Positions 34,755 through 43,423 of a stretch of DNA of 64,000 bases are shown here, in pieces. This stretch comes from Flagellimonas okinawensis (GTDB taxonomy: Bacteria > Bacteroidota > Bacteroidia > Flavobacteriales > Flavobacteriaceae), in assembly GCF_029194005.1 (NCBI RefSeq), contig NZ_JARFVA010000004.1, positions 62,001 through 126,000 on the forward strand, in the 5' to 3' direction. The position numbers and the translations under genes are program-made. How positions within the stretch are numbered: the stretch's first letter is position 1; each line of letters opens with the position of its first letter. Below the pieces are notes generated by a model that saw only the letters and a list, made by a program, of their open reading frames with translations, had not been told where the DNA came from and did no database searches.

Positions 34755-35810
34755 ATGCTCTTTGGTCCTCCAGAAGTAAAACCATTGGAAGGACTTCATG
34801 GGCAGGAAAAGGCCGAAACTATTTTTAATAACCTGATTGCGGAAGACAAGGTTCCTGGTTTGGCAGTTACTATTTTAAATAAAGGGCAAGTGGTGCTCCA
34901 GAAAGGATACGGTTTTGCCGATCTTGATAGAAAAATCGAGGCGGATGCACAACGAACGGTTTTCCGTATTGCGAGCATTTCCAAATGTATCACAGGTCTG
35001 GCCTTGGGTAAAATGGTAGAAGACGGCATGATCGATCTGGACGAATCTTTTTATACTTATGTGCCATACTACCCTCAAAAGAAATACGATTTTACACTCC
35101 GTCAATTAGCGAGTCACACCGCCGGTATTCGCGGGTACCGGGGCAAGGAATTTGCATTGAACCAAGATTTATCCATCAAGGATGGTATAAAGGTTTTTAA
35201 GGACGACCCCTTGTTTTTTAAACCTGGGAACGGTTATTTGTACAATAGTTTTGATTTTGTGCTGTTGTCCTTGGCCATGCAAGAAGCCAGTGGGGTATCC
35301 TTTCCACAATATGTGAATGATAATATTTTGACAGCCCTGGGGTTAAAGAACACCTGCTCTCCCAAGGATATGGGCAAAGTTTCATGCACATTGGAGAGCA
35401 ACACTCAGTTTTACACAAGGCGTTCGGGTAACTTCCTAAAAGCAGTTGAGGTTAACAACGCCTATAAATTGGCAGGGGGCGGTTACCTGTCGACTTGCGA
35501 GGACATCGCCATTTTGGGACAGGCCATTTTAGAGCGAAAATTACTTAAGAACGAAACCTACGAGGAGTTACTTGCTTCCCAAATTATAGAAGGAGAGCCC
35601 ACGTATTATGGTCTTGGATTCCAGGTGAGCCGGGACTTCCATGGCAGAAAATTTATAGGGCACATTGGAAGCAGCGTTGGGGCCTATACCAACCTTTTTA
35701 TATACCCAGAACAGGAAATAGTAATCGTTATCCTCATCAATTGTACGGACCCAAAAATCCAAACAGAATTGGATCTTGCCATTACTTCAATATTTGAGGC
35801 CGTTACTTAG
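34755..35810 (+). CDS. Beta-lactamase-fold serine hydrolase (class C/LACTB-like)
   Basis: A 351-residue member of the beta-lactamase/D-alanyl-D-alanine carboxypeptidase family. The nucleophile motif SxxK is in FRIASISKCITGLALGKM; the second motif is YNSFDF (NGYLYNSFDFVLLSLAMQ), which resembles the YTTF of LACTB more than the YSN of true beta-lactamases; HIGSSVGAYTNLFIYPEQ gives the third element (HIGSSVGA). No signal peptide is apparent, so it may be cytoplasmic. ATG 34755 is chosen; a GTG at 34677 would add 26 residues with no homology. Peptide or ester hydrolysis is likely; the substrate is unknown. Its stop overlaps that of the convergent decarboxylase gene by 4 nt. Confidence 0.82.
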   Translation: MLFGPPEVKPLEGLHGQEKAETIFNNLIAEDKVPGLAVTILNKGQVVLQKGYGFADLDRKIEADAQRTVFRIASISKCITGLALGKMVEDGMIDLDESFYTYVPYYPQKKYDFTLRQLASHTAGIRGYRGKEFALNQDLSIKDGIKVFKDDPLFFKPGNGYLYNSFDFVLLSLAMQEASGVSFPQYVNDNILTALGLKNTCSPKDMGKVSCTLESNTQFYTRRSGNFLKAVEVNNAYKLAGGGYLSTCEDIAILGQAILERKLLKNETYEELLASQIIEGEPTYYGLGFQVSRDFHGRKFIGHIGSSVGAYTNLFIYPEQEIVIVILINCTDPKIQTELDLAITSIFEAVT

Positions 35811-37258
35811 GCCTTGCTTACTGCCCCTTCCTCGAATTCCAGTGCATATTTTTTACAAAGGTCAAACGTATCGGTGATATCTTCCATTGTTGTCCTAGGA
35901 TTAATGAGGCACATTCGAAGTACGATCTGTCCATTTAAAATGGTAGTCACCAGCATGGCCTGCCGAGAATCCATCACTTTTCCCGAAATATACTGGTTGA
36001 TTTTGTCCAATTCCTTTTCGGAATATTTTTTATTTATCGGATTGTACCTAAAATTGATCACCGCCAGGGTGGCAGGGAATACCACTTCCCAACTTTTACT
36101 GCCACGCAGCATTGTTTCCACCTCTTCCGCCAAATCAATGTTGTAGGTGATGGCATCACGGAATTCTTTTAAACCAAAGGTTTTTAGTGACATGTAAAAC
36201 TTCAAGGCTCTAAACCTTCGCGTTAATTGTATGCCGTGATCGTAAAAATTGATCTCGGAGGTATTTCCTTCGATATCCCTTAAATATTCAGGTTTTTCGG
36301 TAAAGGTGTGGCTTAGGTTTTTGTGGTTTCTTACCAATAGACATCCCATTTCATAAGGTTGAAAGAACCATTTATGGGGGTCGACCGTGAGGGAATCCGC
36401 TTTTTCAATTCCTTTCATGGCCTGTTTTCCTTTTTGGGACAAAATGGCGGCACCGCCGTAGGCACCATCAATATGGAACCAGATATCCTCTTTCTTGCAT
36501 ATTTTTCCCAGTTCCACCAATGGATCTACGGTTCCTGTGTTCGTGGTTCCCGCAGTGGCGATCAAACAAAATGGATATAGACCTTCCAGTCTATCCTTGG
36601 CAATACAGTTTTTCAACTTGTTCACCGAATACTTAAGTTCGCTGTCCGTGGGAATAATTCTGATCTGCTCCTTTTTAAAGCCCAATACCCGAATTGCTTT
36701 AATGTTGGACGAGTGGGCCTGATCGGAAAGGTAGATTACGGCATTTGAGAAATCATCCCCGCATTTTATTCTGCGAGCGGTTACCACTGCGGTAAGGTTG
36801 GCCATAGAACCACCGCTGGTAAAAATGCCTCCTCCTTTTTTCTTGGGAAAACCAAAAATCTTCAACAGCCACTGAATGGTCACGATCTCCAGTTCTGCCG
36901 CAGCAGGACTTGCGGCCCAACCACCAGAGAAGATATTGTATCCCGTGGCGAGTGCATCCGCCATTACGCTGACATAATTGCTGGGTCCGGGAACAAAAGA
37001 AAATGATTTGGGATGGGCCATATTGGCACTGTTGGTCATCACTTTTTCCAGTACAAATTCAAGAACCTTGGACGGGTCGGAGCCTTCTTCAGGGGCTTCC
37101 TCCAAAAAGAGTGAGTCCATTTCTTCCCGCGATCCAAGAGCGACCGGTAATTTTTCGTGTTGGGTCGCATGGTGCTCAACAATGGCATCCACAACTTGAT
37201 GCCCATAGGTTTTCATCTCTTCTTTGGAGAGTTCCAATCTGGCGTTGTTCTTCTTCAT
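35807..37258 (-). CDS. Group II PLP-dependent amino-acid decarboxylase
   Basis: A 483-residue enzyme of the DOPA/tyrosine/glutamate decarboxylase family. Landmarks are HPKSFSFVPGPSNYVSVMAD, FSGGWAASPAAAELEIVTIQ, FTSGGSMANLTAVVTARR, IATAGTTNTGTVDPL, HIDGAYGGAAILS and the PLP-lysine segment TVDPHKWFFQPYEMGCLLV. The family makes amines such as tryptamine, tyramine or diaminopropane; the motif wording is closer to aromatic-L-amino-acid decarboxylases than to glutamate decarboxylase, but substrate cannot be fixed. It is monocistronic, with its own promoter. Confidence 0.85.
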   Translation of the reverse strand: MKKNNARLELSKEEMKTYGHQVVDAIVEHHATQHEKLPVALGSREEMDSLFLEEAPEEGSDPSKVLEFVLEKVMTNSANMAHPKSFSFVPGPSNYVSVMADALATGYNIFSGGWAASPAAAELEIVTIQWLLKIFGFPKKKGGGIFTSGGSMANLTAVVTARRIKCGDDFSNAVIYLSDQAHSSNIKAIRVLGFKKEQIRIIPTDSELKYSVNKLKNCIAKDRLEGLYPFCLIATAGTTNTGTVDPLVELGKICKKEDIWFHIDGAYGGAAILSQKGKQAMKGIEKADSLTVDPHKWFFQPYEMGCLLVRNHKNLSHTFTEKPEYLRDIEGNTSEINFYDHGIQLTRRFRALKFYMSLKTFGLKEFRDAITYNIDLAEEVETMLRGSKSWEVVFPATLAVINFRYNPINKKYSEKELDKINQYISGKVMDSRQAMLVTTILNGQIVLRMCLINPRTTMEDITDTFDLCKKYALEFEEGAVSKA

Positions 37259-37280
37259 ATAACCGTTTTCTTCTGTATGG

Positions 37281-37288
37281 CAAAAGTA
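37281..37288 (-). promoter_or_regulatory. -7 promoter box of the PLP decarboxylase
   Basis: The minus strand reads TACTTTTG, a perfect TAnnTTTG match, 22 nt upstream of the ATG. An inverted pair AACCGTT/AACGGTT (37261-37267 and 37309-37315) flanks it. Confidence 0.6.
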
Positions 37289-37354
37289 CCATATTTGGAA
37301 CGGTTTTCCATCCCATTTTGGATGGTTGTTCCATTAGTTTTAACAATAGGGATA

Positions 37355-38248
37355 TTAAGCCGTGAGTTCGGTGAAAAGGCTTTCCAGGTTTTTGTTCTTT
37401 CTGCTCAGCTGTAGTGTTTTTAGTTTATTGTCGTGGGCAAAATCGAACACGGCAGGTCGCATGTCCTTGGAAGTGCCAAAGGTAATCTCGTAGACAAATC
37501 CCCCGGTATTCTTTACCTTGGTAACGTTGGGCATTTGATTTAGCAACTGTTCTTCCACGCGATAATCAAATTCCACCTCAATGATCTGTTCCTCAGCTTC
37601 ACGAAGTTCTTCCAGCTTTTTGTCGGCAACCAATTCGCCTTTATTGATGATGATCACACGGTCGCACACGGCTTCAACCTCTTTCATAATATGTGTGGAG
37701 AGCAAAATGGTCTTTTCCTTGCCTATGGTACGGATGAGCTTTCTTATTTCGATCAACTGGTTGGGGTCGAGACCTGTCGTTGGTTCATCAAGAATCAGAA
37801 CTTCCGGGTCGTGCAAAAGAGCTGCCGCAAGACCTACACGCTGGCGATAACCTTTGGACAACTGACCAATTTTTTTGTGCGCCTCCGGGGTTAATCCCGT
37901 TTGTTCGATAACCGCATTGATTTTGGACTTGTCCACTTTATAAACATCCGCATTAAAGGATAGGTATTCCTTAACGTACATCTCCAAATACAATGGATTG
38001 TGCTCTGGTAAATACCCGATACTTTTTTGAACGTCTTTTTCCGCTTCCAAAACATTAAATCCATTAACGGTAGCTTCCCCATTGTCTGCTTTGTAATAAG
38101 TGGTCAAGATGCGCATCATGGTTGATTTTCCTGCACCGTTAGGACCTAAAAAACCAACTACTTCCCCTTTGTTGATGGTAAAGGATACATTGTTCAATGC
38201 CTTTTGGGTGCCGAAAGTTTTGGTGATGTTCTGTACTGTAATGGACAT
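37355..38248 (-). CDS. gldA: Gliding motility ABC transporter ATP-binding protein GldA
   Basis: A 297-residue ABC ATPase that in Flavobacterium works with GldF and GldG and is needed for gliding. The Walker A is GFLGPNGAGKSTMMRIL, the signature is LSKGYRQRVGLAAAL and Walker B is VLILDEPTTGLDP, followed by the H-loop LLSTHIMKEVEA. The C-terminal region (RKNKNLESLFTELTA) matches GldA. gldF and gldG are not adjacent, as is usual. Its presence fits a gliding or T9SS-bearing flavobacterium, but does not prove motility. Confidence 0.92.
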   Translation of the reverse strand: MSITVQNITKTFGTQKALNNVSFTINKGEVVGFLGPNGAGKSTMMRILTTYYKADNGEATVNGFNVLEAEKDVQKSIGYLPEHNPLYLEMYVKEYLSFNADVYKVDKSKINAVIEQTGLTPEAHKKIGQLSKGYRQRVGLAAALLHDPEVLILDEPTTGLDPNQLIEIRKLIRTIGKEKTILLSTHIMKEVEAVCDRVIIINKGELVADKKLEELREAEEQIIEVEFDYRVEEQLLNQMPNVTKVKNTGGFVYEITFGTSKDMRPAVFDFAHDNKLKTLQLSRKNKNLESLFTELTA

Positions 38249-38269
38249 TCAAAATCTTTTTAATGATTC

Positions 38270-38277
38270 CAAAAATA
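38270..38277 (-). promoter_or_regulatory. -7 promoter box of gldA
   Basis: The minus strand reads TATTTTTG, a perfect TAnnTTTG box, 21 nt upstream of the gldA ATG. Confidence 0.6.
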
Positions 38278-38294
38278 CACTTTTAGCGGTTTTA

Positions 38295-38319
38295 ATCCTT
38301 GACTTTCAATATCAAGGAT
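38295..38319. repeat. Inverted repeat in the gldA-pheA intergenic region
   Basis: ATCCTTGA and TCAAGGAT form a perfect 8-bp stem around a 9-nt loop. It lies just upstream of the gldA promoter and could be an operator. The stretch 38320-38460 is AT-rich with A-runs and nothing else recognised. Confidence 0.4.
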
Positions 38320-38490
38320 ATTATTCTTTTCATCTTTTTTAAAAAAACCATTTAAGGGGAATTCACAATAAAGTGTCGTTTTCGTAAAATAAAACGCAGC
38401 AAAAAGATCAATTTCAAAAAAAATCAAAAAAAAATTGGGAATCTCTGTGTGTTTCCAATTGAATAGCTAAATTAGCCACCAATTAATGGA

Positions 38491-38565
38491 ATGATGACAA
38501 ACACGTATTTCTGGAACCGTTTTTATTTTTACTTCTTTTTTGGGAGAGAAGCGGGACTGTTATAG
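38491..38565 (+). CDS. Aromatic-rich leader peptide of the pheA operon
   Basis: A 24-codon frame (ATG ATG ... TAG) that is too short to be found by length-based gene calling. Ten of its 24 residues are aromatic: six Phe, three Tyr and one Trp, with seven in a row (FYFYFFF, codons 11-17) after TYFWN. It ends in GREAGLL. The stop codon lies within the left half of the antiterminator described at 38552. Such a peptide would let ribosomes sense charged tRNA-Phe and tRNA-Tyr, as in the pheA leader of enterobacteria. A weak -7-like box TAAATTAG is at 38468. Confidence 0.8.
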   Translation: MMTNTYFWNRFYFYFFFGREAGLL

Positions 38566-38621
38566 ATACGTTTAAAGTATAACCAATTTATAAAGTCCCG
38601 ATACATCGGGACTTTTTTTTT
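38552..38621 (+). terminator. Transcription attenuator (antiterminator and terminator) of pheA
   Basis: The terminator is a perfect 10-bp stem, AAAGTCCCGA (38592-38601) with TCGGGACTTT (38606-38615), loop TACA, and nine T residues from 38613. The competing antiterminator pairs CGGGACT (38552-38558) with AGTCCCG (38594-38600), continued by GTTATA (38559-38564) with TATAAC (38578-38583). A ribosome stalled on the Phe/Tyr codons leaves 38552 onward free to form the antiterminator; one that reaches the stop at 38563 covers it, so the terminator forms. The U-tract ends 3 nt before the pheA ATG. Confidence 0.82.
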
Positions 38622-38624
38622 GCA

Positions 38625-39452
38625 ATGGAATTAAAAGTTGCCATACAAGGAATAAAGGGTTCCAACCACCACCAGGTTGCCACGGACTTTTTTGGGGAAA
38701 ATATAGAACTGCTTGAATGTAGTTCCTTTGATGCCGTTATAGACAGTTTGATGGTAGGTGCCGCGGACAAGGGTATCATGGCTATAGAGAACTCAATTGC
38801 CGGTTCAATAATTCCCAATTACAATTTGGTCTACCACAATAATATCCACGTAATAGGGGAACATTATCTGAACATTCACCATAACCTTATGGTTATGCGG
38901 GGCAAAACTTTTGAGGACATCCAAGAGGTGCATTCACACCCCATGGCATTGTTGCAGTGCAAGGAATTCTTTAAATCGCACCCACAGATCAAGTTGGTAG
39001 AAAGTGTGGACACGGCAGAGACGGCGAAACGAATCAAAGAGGAAGATTTGGGGCATATTGCCGCGATAGCACCTAAAATGGCCGCTGAACTATATGATTT
39101 GGAGATTATTGCTGACAACATTCAGACCATTGTGAACAATTCCACCAGGTTCATCATCTTGAAAAAACAGAACAAGGTACTGCCGGAAGAGGAGATCAAT
39201 AAGGCATCCTTGAGATTTATAACAGATCACAAAAGAGGCAGTTTGGCCACGGTGCTCAACGTGATGAGCGATTGCAATATGAACCTTACCAAAATTCAGT
39301 CCTTGCCCGTCATCGAAACCCCATGGAAGTATGCCTTTTTTGTGGATGTCACTTTTGATAAATACGAGCACTTTGCCAAAACCAAATCTTTGATGCATAT
39401 CATGGCAGAGGATTTTAAGGTGTTGGGCGAATATAAAAATGCATTATTGTAA
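38625..39452 (+). CDS. pheA: Prephenate dehydratase
   Basis: A 275-residue monofunctional enzyme that turns prephenate into phenylpyruvate for phenylalanine synthesis. It begins MELKVAIQGIKGSNHHQVAT and has MAIENSIAGSIIPNYNLV, the Thr-Arg-Phe active-site segment NNSTRFIILKKQ, and a C-terminal ACT domain with KRGSLATVLNVMSD. In the effector motif the usual ESRP reads QSLP (TKIQSLPVIET), so feedback by phenylalanine may differ from the enterobacterial enzyme. It is the first gene of a four-gene aromatic operon and overlaps the next start by 1 nt. Confidence 0.93.
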   Translation: MELKVAIQGIKGSNHHQVATDFFGENIELLECSSFDAVIDSLMVGAADKGIMAIENSIAGSIIPNYNLVYHNNIHVIGEHYLNIHHNLMVMRGKTFEDIQEVHSHPMALLQCKEFFKSHPQIKLVESVDTAETAKRIKEEDLGHIAAIAPKMAAELYDLEIIADNIQTIVNNSTRFIILKKQNKVLPEEEINKASLRFITDHKRGSLATVLNVMSDCNMNLTKIQSLPVIETPWKYAFFVDVTFDKYEHFAKTKSLMHIMAEDFKVLGEYKNALL

Positions 39453-40594
39453 TGATTACAGCAGATCGATTAAATAACATACAGGAATATTACTTCTCTA
39501 AAAAGTTAAGGGAAGTCAGGGGATTGATGGCCGAAGGCAGACCAATCATCAATATGGGAATTGGCAGTCCCGATTTGGCACCCTCGCCACAGGTCCTGGA
39601 AACTTTAAGGGATTCCATCATAGAAGCCGGTGCCCATCAGTATCAGAGCTATCAAGGGTTACCTGAATTAAGGACCGCAATTGCCGATTTTTATTTGCAG
39701 AAGTTTGATGTGTCGGTTGACTCAAATTCCGAGATTTTACCTTTAATGGGTTCTAAAGAAGGGATTATGCACATCAGTATGGCCTTTTTAAATGAAGGGG
39801 ACGAGGTGCTTTTGCCCAACCCTGGGTACCCGACCTATGCGTCCGTAACAAACTTGGTAGGTGGGGTGCCTGTCACTTACGACCTAAAAGCAGAAAATGG
39901 TTGGTTCCCTGATTTAGAGGAACTTTCCAAGAAAGATTTGTCCAAAGTAAAGTTAATGTGGATCAGTTATCCGCATATGCCAACCGGAGCTACAGCGACA
40001 AAAGAGCAATTGAAGTCTTTGGTAAATTTTGCCAAGGAGAATGAAATCCTTTTGGTCAACGACAATCCATACAGTTTTGTGCTGTCCACTAATCCAACCA
40101 GTATTCTGTCTATTCAAGGAGCTAAAGATTGCACTTTAGAGCTGAACAGTTTGAGCAAAACATTCAATATGGCGGGTTGGCGTGTTGGGATGGTACTAGG
40201 GAGTGCAGAGCACATCAACGCAGTGTTGAAGGTGAAAAGCAATATGGATTCTGGAATGTTCTACGGAATACAGAAAGGTGCAGTTGCCGCATTGAAGAGC
40301 GGCCCAGAATGGTTTGAAGCATTGGATAAGGTGTACAAAACACGACGCGAGTTGATGTTTCAATTGGCAGATAAATTGGGCTGTACCTATGATAAAAATG
40401 CGGTAGGAATGTTTGTTTGGTGCAAACTGCCAAATGGAGCAGCACCATCTGAAGAATTTATTGATAACGTATTATACGACAAAGATATTTTTATTGCCCC
40501 AGGGACCATATTTGGGAGCAATGGAGAGGGCTATATCCGTTTTTCACTTTGTGTAAGCGAAGAAAAAATCAAAGAGGCCATAGAAAGATTTTAG
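39452..40594 (+). CDS. Class I/II aminotransferase, probably aromatic
   Basis: A 380-residue fold type I PLP aminotransferase. It has GIGSPDLAPSPQVLETL, NPGYPTYASVTNLVGGVPV, MWISYPHMPTGATA and the PLP-lysine segment ELNSLSKTFNMAGWRVGMVL, and the late Arg in YIRFSLCVSEEKI that would bind the substrate carboxylate. Its place between pheA and tyrA points to transamination of phenylpyruvate and 4-hydroxyphenylpyruvate, completing Phe and Tyr synthesis; aspartate or LL-diaminopimelate aminotransferase activity is an alternative. The stop is 3 nt before tyrA. Confidence 0.88.
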   Translation: MITADRLNNIQEYYFSKKLREVRGLMAEGRPIINMGIGSPDLAPSPQVLETLRDSIIEAGAHQYQSYQGLPELRTAIADFYLQKFDVSVDSNSEILPLMGSKEGIMHISMAFLNEGDEVLLPNPGYPTYASVTNLVGGVPVTYDLKAENGWFPDLEELSKKDLSKVKLMWISYPHMPTGATATKEQLKSLVNFAKENEILLVNDNPYSFVLSTNPTSILSIQGAKDCTLELNSLSKTFNMAGWRVGMVLGSAEHINAVLKVKSNMDSGMFYGIQKGAVAALKSGPEWFEALDKVYKTRRELMFQLADKLGCTYDKNAVGMFVWCKLPNGAAPSEEFIDNVLYDKDIFIAPGTIFGSNGEGYIRFSLCVSEEKIKEAIERF

Positions 40595-40597
40595 CTT

Positions 40598-41458
40598 ATG
40601 AGAGTAGTGATTATAGGAGTTGGACTGATCGGCGGTTCTTTTGCCATGGATGTAAAAAAGTTACATCCTGATGCTGAAATTATCGGTGTGGACAAAAGTG
40701 AAGAGCATTTGGATGAAGCCCTTCAGCTACAAATCATAGATAAAAAAGGGGATTACTCGGCTTTGTCAAATGCGGATTTGGTTTATGTGGGAATCCCGGT
40801 CAATGTTTTGGTCACCGAATTGCCCAACATATTGGATGCGGTTGGAGATGAAACCGTGGTAATGGATGCCGGTTCCACCAAACGATTAATCTGTGAGCAA
40901 GTTGCTGAACATCCGAACCGAAGGAATTTCATGGCCTGTCACCCCATTGCGGGTACTGAATTTTCTGGACCGGCCGCAGCGTTTCAGGGCTTGTATACAG
41001 GTAAGACGATGATTATTTGCGAAGTGGAAAAAACAGCTTTCAAGCTTCAAGAAAGAGCTTTGGCCATTTTTCAAGATATAGGGATGCGTATTCGGTACAT
41101 GAATCCCGAGGCACACGATAAACATATAGCGTACGTATCTCATTTATCACACATTAGCTCTTTTATGTTGGGAAAGACAGTTATCGAGAAAGAAAAAAAT
41201 GAGCGTGATATTTTTGACATGGCGGGGAGTGGTTTTGAGAGCACTGTTCGCTTGGCAAAAAGTTCACCCGATATGTGGACGCCAATATTTGAACAGAATA
41301 AAGATAATGTTGTGGAAACATTGGAAGAATACATTCAAAACCTTACCACGTTTAAGCAATTGATTTTGGACAATGATTTTGAAAATGTCCACCAAGAAAT
41401 GAGTAACACCAATAAAATAAAACAAATACTAAAAGGAATACCACTTACAAAAAAATAG
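40598..41458 (+). CDS. tyrA: Prephenate dehydrogenase
   Basis: A 286-residue NAD(P)-dependent enzyme that oxidatively decarboxylates prephenate to 4-hydroxyphenylpyruvate for tyrosine synthesis. The nucleotide-binding start is MRVVIIGVGLIGGSFAMDV; the catalytic region has ACHPIAGTEFSGPAAAFQG and the conserved His in DKHIAYVSHLSHISSFML. No chorismate mutase or ACT domain is fused. It sits 3 nt after the aminotransferase and 8 nt before the DAHP synthase/chorismate mutase gene. Confidence 0.94.
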   Translation: MRVVIIGVGLIGGSFAMDVKKLHPDAEIIGVDKSEEHLDEALQLQIIDKKGDYSALSNADLVYVGIPVNVLVTELPNILDAVGDETVVMDAGSTKRLICEQVAEHPNRRNFMACHPIAGTEFSGPAAAFQGLYTGKTMIICEVEKTAFKLQERALAIFQDIGMRIRYMNPEAHDKHIAYVSHLSHISSFMLGKTVIEKEKNERDIFDMAGSGFESTVRLAKSSPDMWTPIFEQNKDNVVETLEEYIQNLTTFKQLILDNDFENVHQEMSNTNKIKQILKGIPLTKK

Positions 41459-41466
41459 AGAGTATT

Positions 41467-42549
41467 ATGGAAAACAAAAAGGAAATGAGGAAATGGTTGG
41501 ATGACATGGATTTAGGTCATCCATTGGTTGTGGCTGGACCATGCAGCGCTGAAACCGAAGATCAAGTGTTGAAAATAGCACATGAGCTAAAGGATACCGA
41601 TGTAAGCTATTACCGCGCTGGAATCTGGAAACCAAGAACTCGTCCAGGTAATTTTGAAGGAGTAGGAGCCATCGGATTGAAGTGGTTGCAAAAAGTAAAA
41701 GAAGAAACCGGTCTTAAAACAGCTACCGAAGTTGCCAATAGAGCGCACGTAGATCTTGCCTTGGAGCACGATGTCGATCTGTTGTGGATCGGAGCACGTT
41801 CCACGGTAAGTCCATTTATCGTTCAAGAAATTGCAGATGCTTTGGAAGGAACGGATAAAATTGTTCTGGTAAAGAACCCTGTTAACCCGGACCTATCGCT
41901 TTGGTTGGGCGCAGTGGAGCGCTTGCACTCTGCCAATATTGAAAAATTGGGTGTGATTCACAGGGGTTTCTCCACTTACGAGAAAACAAAATACCGTAAT
42001 ATTCCGGAATGGCAGTTGGCCATTGAGCTACAGACCAAGTTCCCCGATCTACCTATTATCAACGATCCTAGTCACATTACAGGAAAGCGCGATATGGTGT
42101 TCGATGTGTCCCAAACCGCGCTGGATTTGAATTTTGATGGTTTGATGATCGAAACGCATTACGATCCGGATAATGCATGGAGCGATGCAGCCCAGCAAGT
42201 AACTCCCAAAACCTTGATTCAAATGATGAAGGATTTGCGTATTAGGAAGGAGACTGATGAGGAGGCGGAATACAATAACAATTTGAGCAATCTCAGAGCA
42301 CAGATCGATGTTTTGGACAATCAACTGATCGACCTTTTGGGAAAAAGAATGAAGGTTTCCGACGGAATTGGAGAGTTGAAAAAACAAAAGAACGTAGCAG
42401 TCCTTCAAAGTAACCGTTGGAACGCCATTTTGGGCAATATGATCTTGGAAGGTGAACAAAGAGGATTGAGCGAAGAGTTTGTTTTGAAAATGTTCAAGGC
42501 AATTCACCAAGAATCCATCAACCACCAAGAAAAGATCATCAACGCATAA
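41467..42549 (+). CDS. Bifunctional DAHP synthase / chorismate mutase
   Basis: A 360-residue fusion. Residues 1-260 are a type I-beta (KDO8PS-like) DAHP synthase with VVAGPCSAETEDQVLKIA, the phosphoenolpyruvate-binding GIWKPRTRPGNFEGVGAIGL, GVIHRGFSTYEKTKYRN and NDPSHITGKRDMV. Residues about 270-355 are an AroQ chorismate mutase (LRAQIDVLDNQLIDLLGKRM, GELKKQKNVAVLQSNRW). It joins the first step of the shikimate pathway to the first step of the Phe/Tyr branch, a link seen in several Bacteroidota and Bacillus. Binding of chorismate or prephenate at the mutase domain may feed back on the synthase. It ends the aromatic operon, followed by a terminator. Confidence 0.93.
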   Translation: MENKKEMRKWLDDMDLGHPLVVAGPCSAETEDQVLKIAHELKDTDVSYYRAGIWKPRTRPGNFEGVGAIGLKWLQKVKEETGLKTATEVANRAHVDLALEHDVDLLWIGARSTVSPFIVQEIADALEGTDKIVLVKNPVNPDLSLWLGAVERLHSANIEKLGVIHRGFSTYEKTKYRNIPEWQLAIELQTKFPDLPIINDPSHITGKRDMVFDVSQTALDLNFDGLMIETHYDPDNAWSDAAQQVTPKTLIQMMKDLRIRKETDEEAEYNNNLSNLRAQIDVLDNQLIDLLGKRMKVSDGIGELKKQKNVAVLQSNRWNAILGNMILEGEQRGLSEEFVLKMFKAIHQESINHQEKIINA

Positions 42550-42576
42550 GCTGATTTTTAGCTAGGCTGATTCAAG

Positions 42577-42622
42577 AACTATTTGTGGTCCCAATAAATA
42601 TGGGCTGCAAATAGTTTTTTTG
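42577..42622 (+). terminator. Intrinsic terminator of the aromatic operon
   Basis: A 9-bp outer stem (AACTATTTG with CAAATAGTT) encloses a second stem of CCCA with TGGG and is followed by seven T residues. Confidence 0.85.
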
Positions 42623-42680
42623 TTTTAAACTGTAACAAAATGGTAACAGGGTCATCTTTGAAAAGTAAAAACACTCTATC

Positions 42681-43355
42681 ATGAAAAAAATATACACACT
42701 AAGTCTTCTCTTGCTTCCCTTGTTCATGTTCTCGCAGCGAATCATTGATACGGAAGTCGGTGAATTCAACAAAATCAAAGTTTTTGATCTTATCGAGGTC
42801 AATCTGATCCAATCCGATGAAAATAAGATCATGATCAAAGGCTGGAATGTAGATGACATTAAATGGTCCAACAAAAATGGGACCTTGAAACTGAGAATGC
42901 AATTGGATAAAAAATTTCAGGGAGAGGACACCATGATCGAAGTCTATTATACCAATTTGGATGTCATAGATAGCAACGAAGGTGCTCAGATTACCTGTAA
43001 CGAAATGGTTCAAAAAAGTAAGATAGAGCTTCGTGCCCAAGAAGGTGCCATGATCCATATTGGCATGGATGTGGACTATGCGGAGGTCAGAGCGGTTACC
43101 GGAGGTATTGTAAGGGCATCCGGATTGGCCAAAAACCAAAGTGTTGTGCTGAATACAGGAGGTATTTTTGAGGGAAGGGAATTAAGGACCACTACAACCG
43201 ATGTTAAAATTTCAGCCGGGGGCGAAGCCGATGTCTTTGCTTCGGAAATGGTAGACATAAATGTAAGGGCCGGAGGAGATGTATACGTGTACGGAAATCC
43301 GGAAAAAGTGAATAAAAGAACCTTTGTGGGCGGAAGAGTCTATATTAAGGATTAA
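42681..43355 (+). CDS. Head-GIN (DUF2807) domain protein
   Basis: A 224-residue exported protein with signal peptide MKKIYTLSLLLLPLFMFSQ. The DUF2807 beta-helix follows: FNKIKVFDLIEVNLIQSDEN, AQITCNEMVQKSKIELRAQE and GIVRASGLAKNQSVVLNTGG, ending with the repeated short strands VRAGGDVYVYGNPEKVNKR. It is a paralogue in family of the lipoprotein at 33847 but lacks the lipobox. Function is unknown. It is a single gene, with terminators on both sides. Confidence 0.85.
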   Translation: MKKIYTLSLLLLPLFMFSQRIIDTEVGEFNKIKVFDLIEVNLIQSDENKIMIKGWNVDDIKWSNKNGTLKLRMQLDKKFQGEDTMIEVYYTNLDVIDSNEGAQITCNEMVQKSKIELRAQEGAMIHIGMDVDYAEVRAVTGGIVRASGLAKNQSVVLNTGGIFEGRELRTTTTDVKISAGGEADVFASEMVDINVRAGGDVYVYGNPEKVNKRTFVGGRVYIKD

Positions 43356-43369
43356 TGAAACTTGTTGCC

Positions 43370-43406
43370 AAAAAAAGGCCCTCCAATATTGGAGGGCCTT
43401 TTTTTT
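43370..43406. terminator. Bidirectional terminator
   Basis: A perfect palindromic stem (GGCCCTCCAAT with ATTGGAGGGCC) flanked by A7 and T8 serves the convergent head-GIN gene and the small secreted protein gene. Confidence 0.93.
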
Positions 43407-43423
43407 CGGGAAAGAAATCGAGT

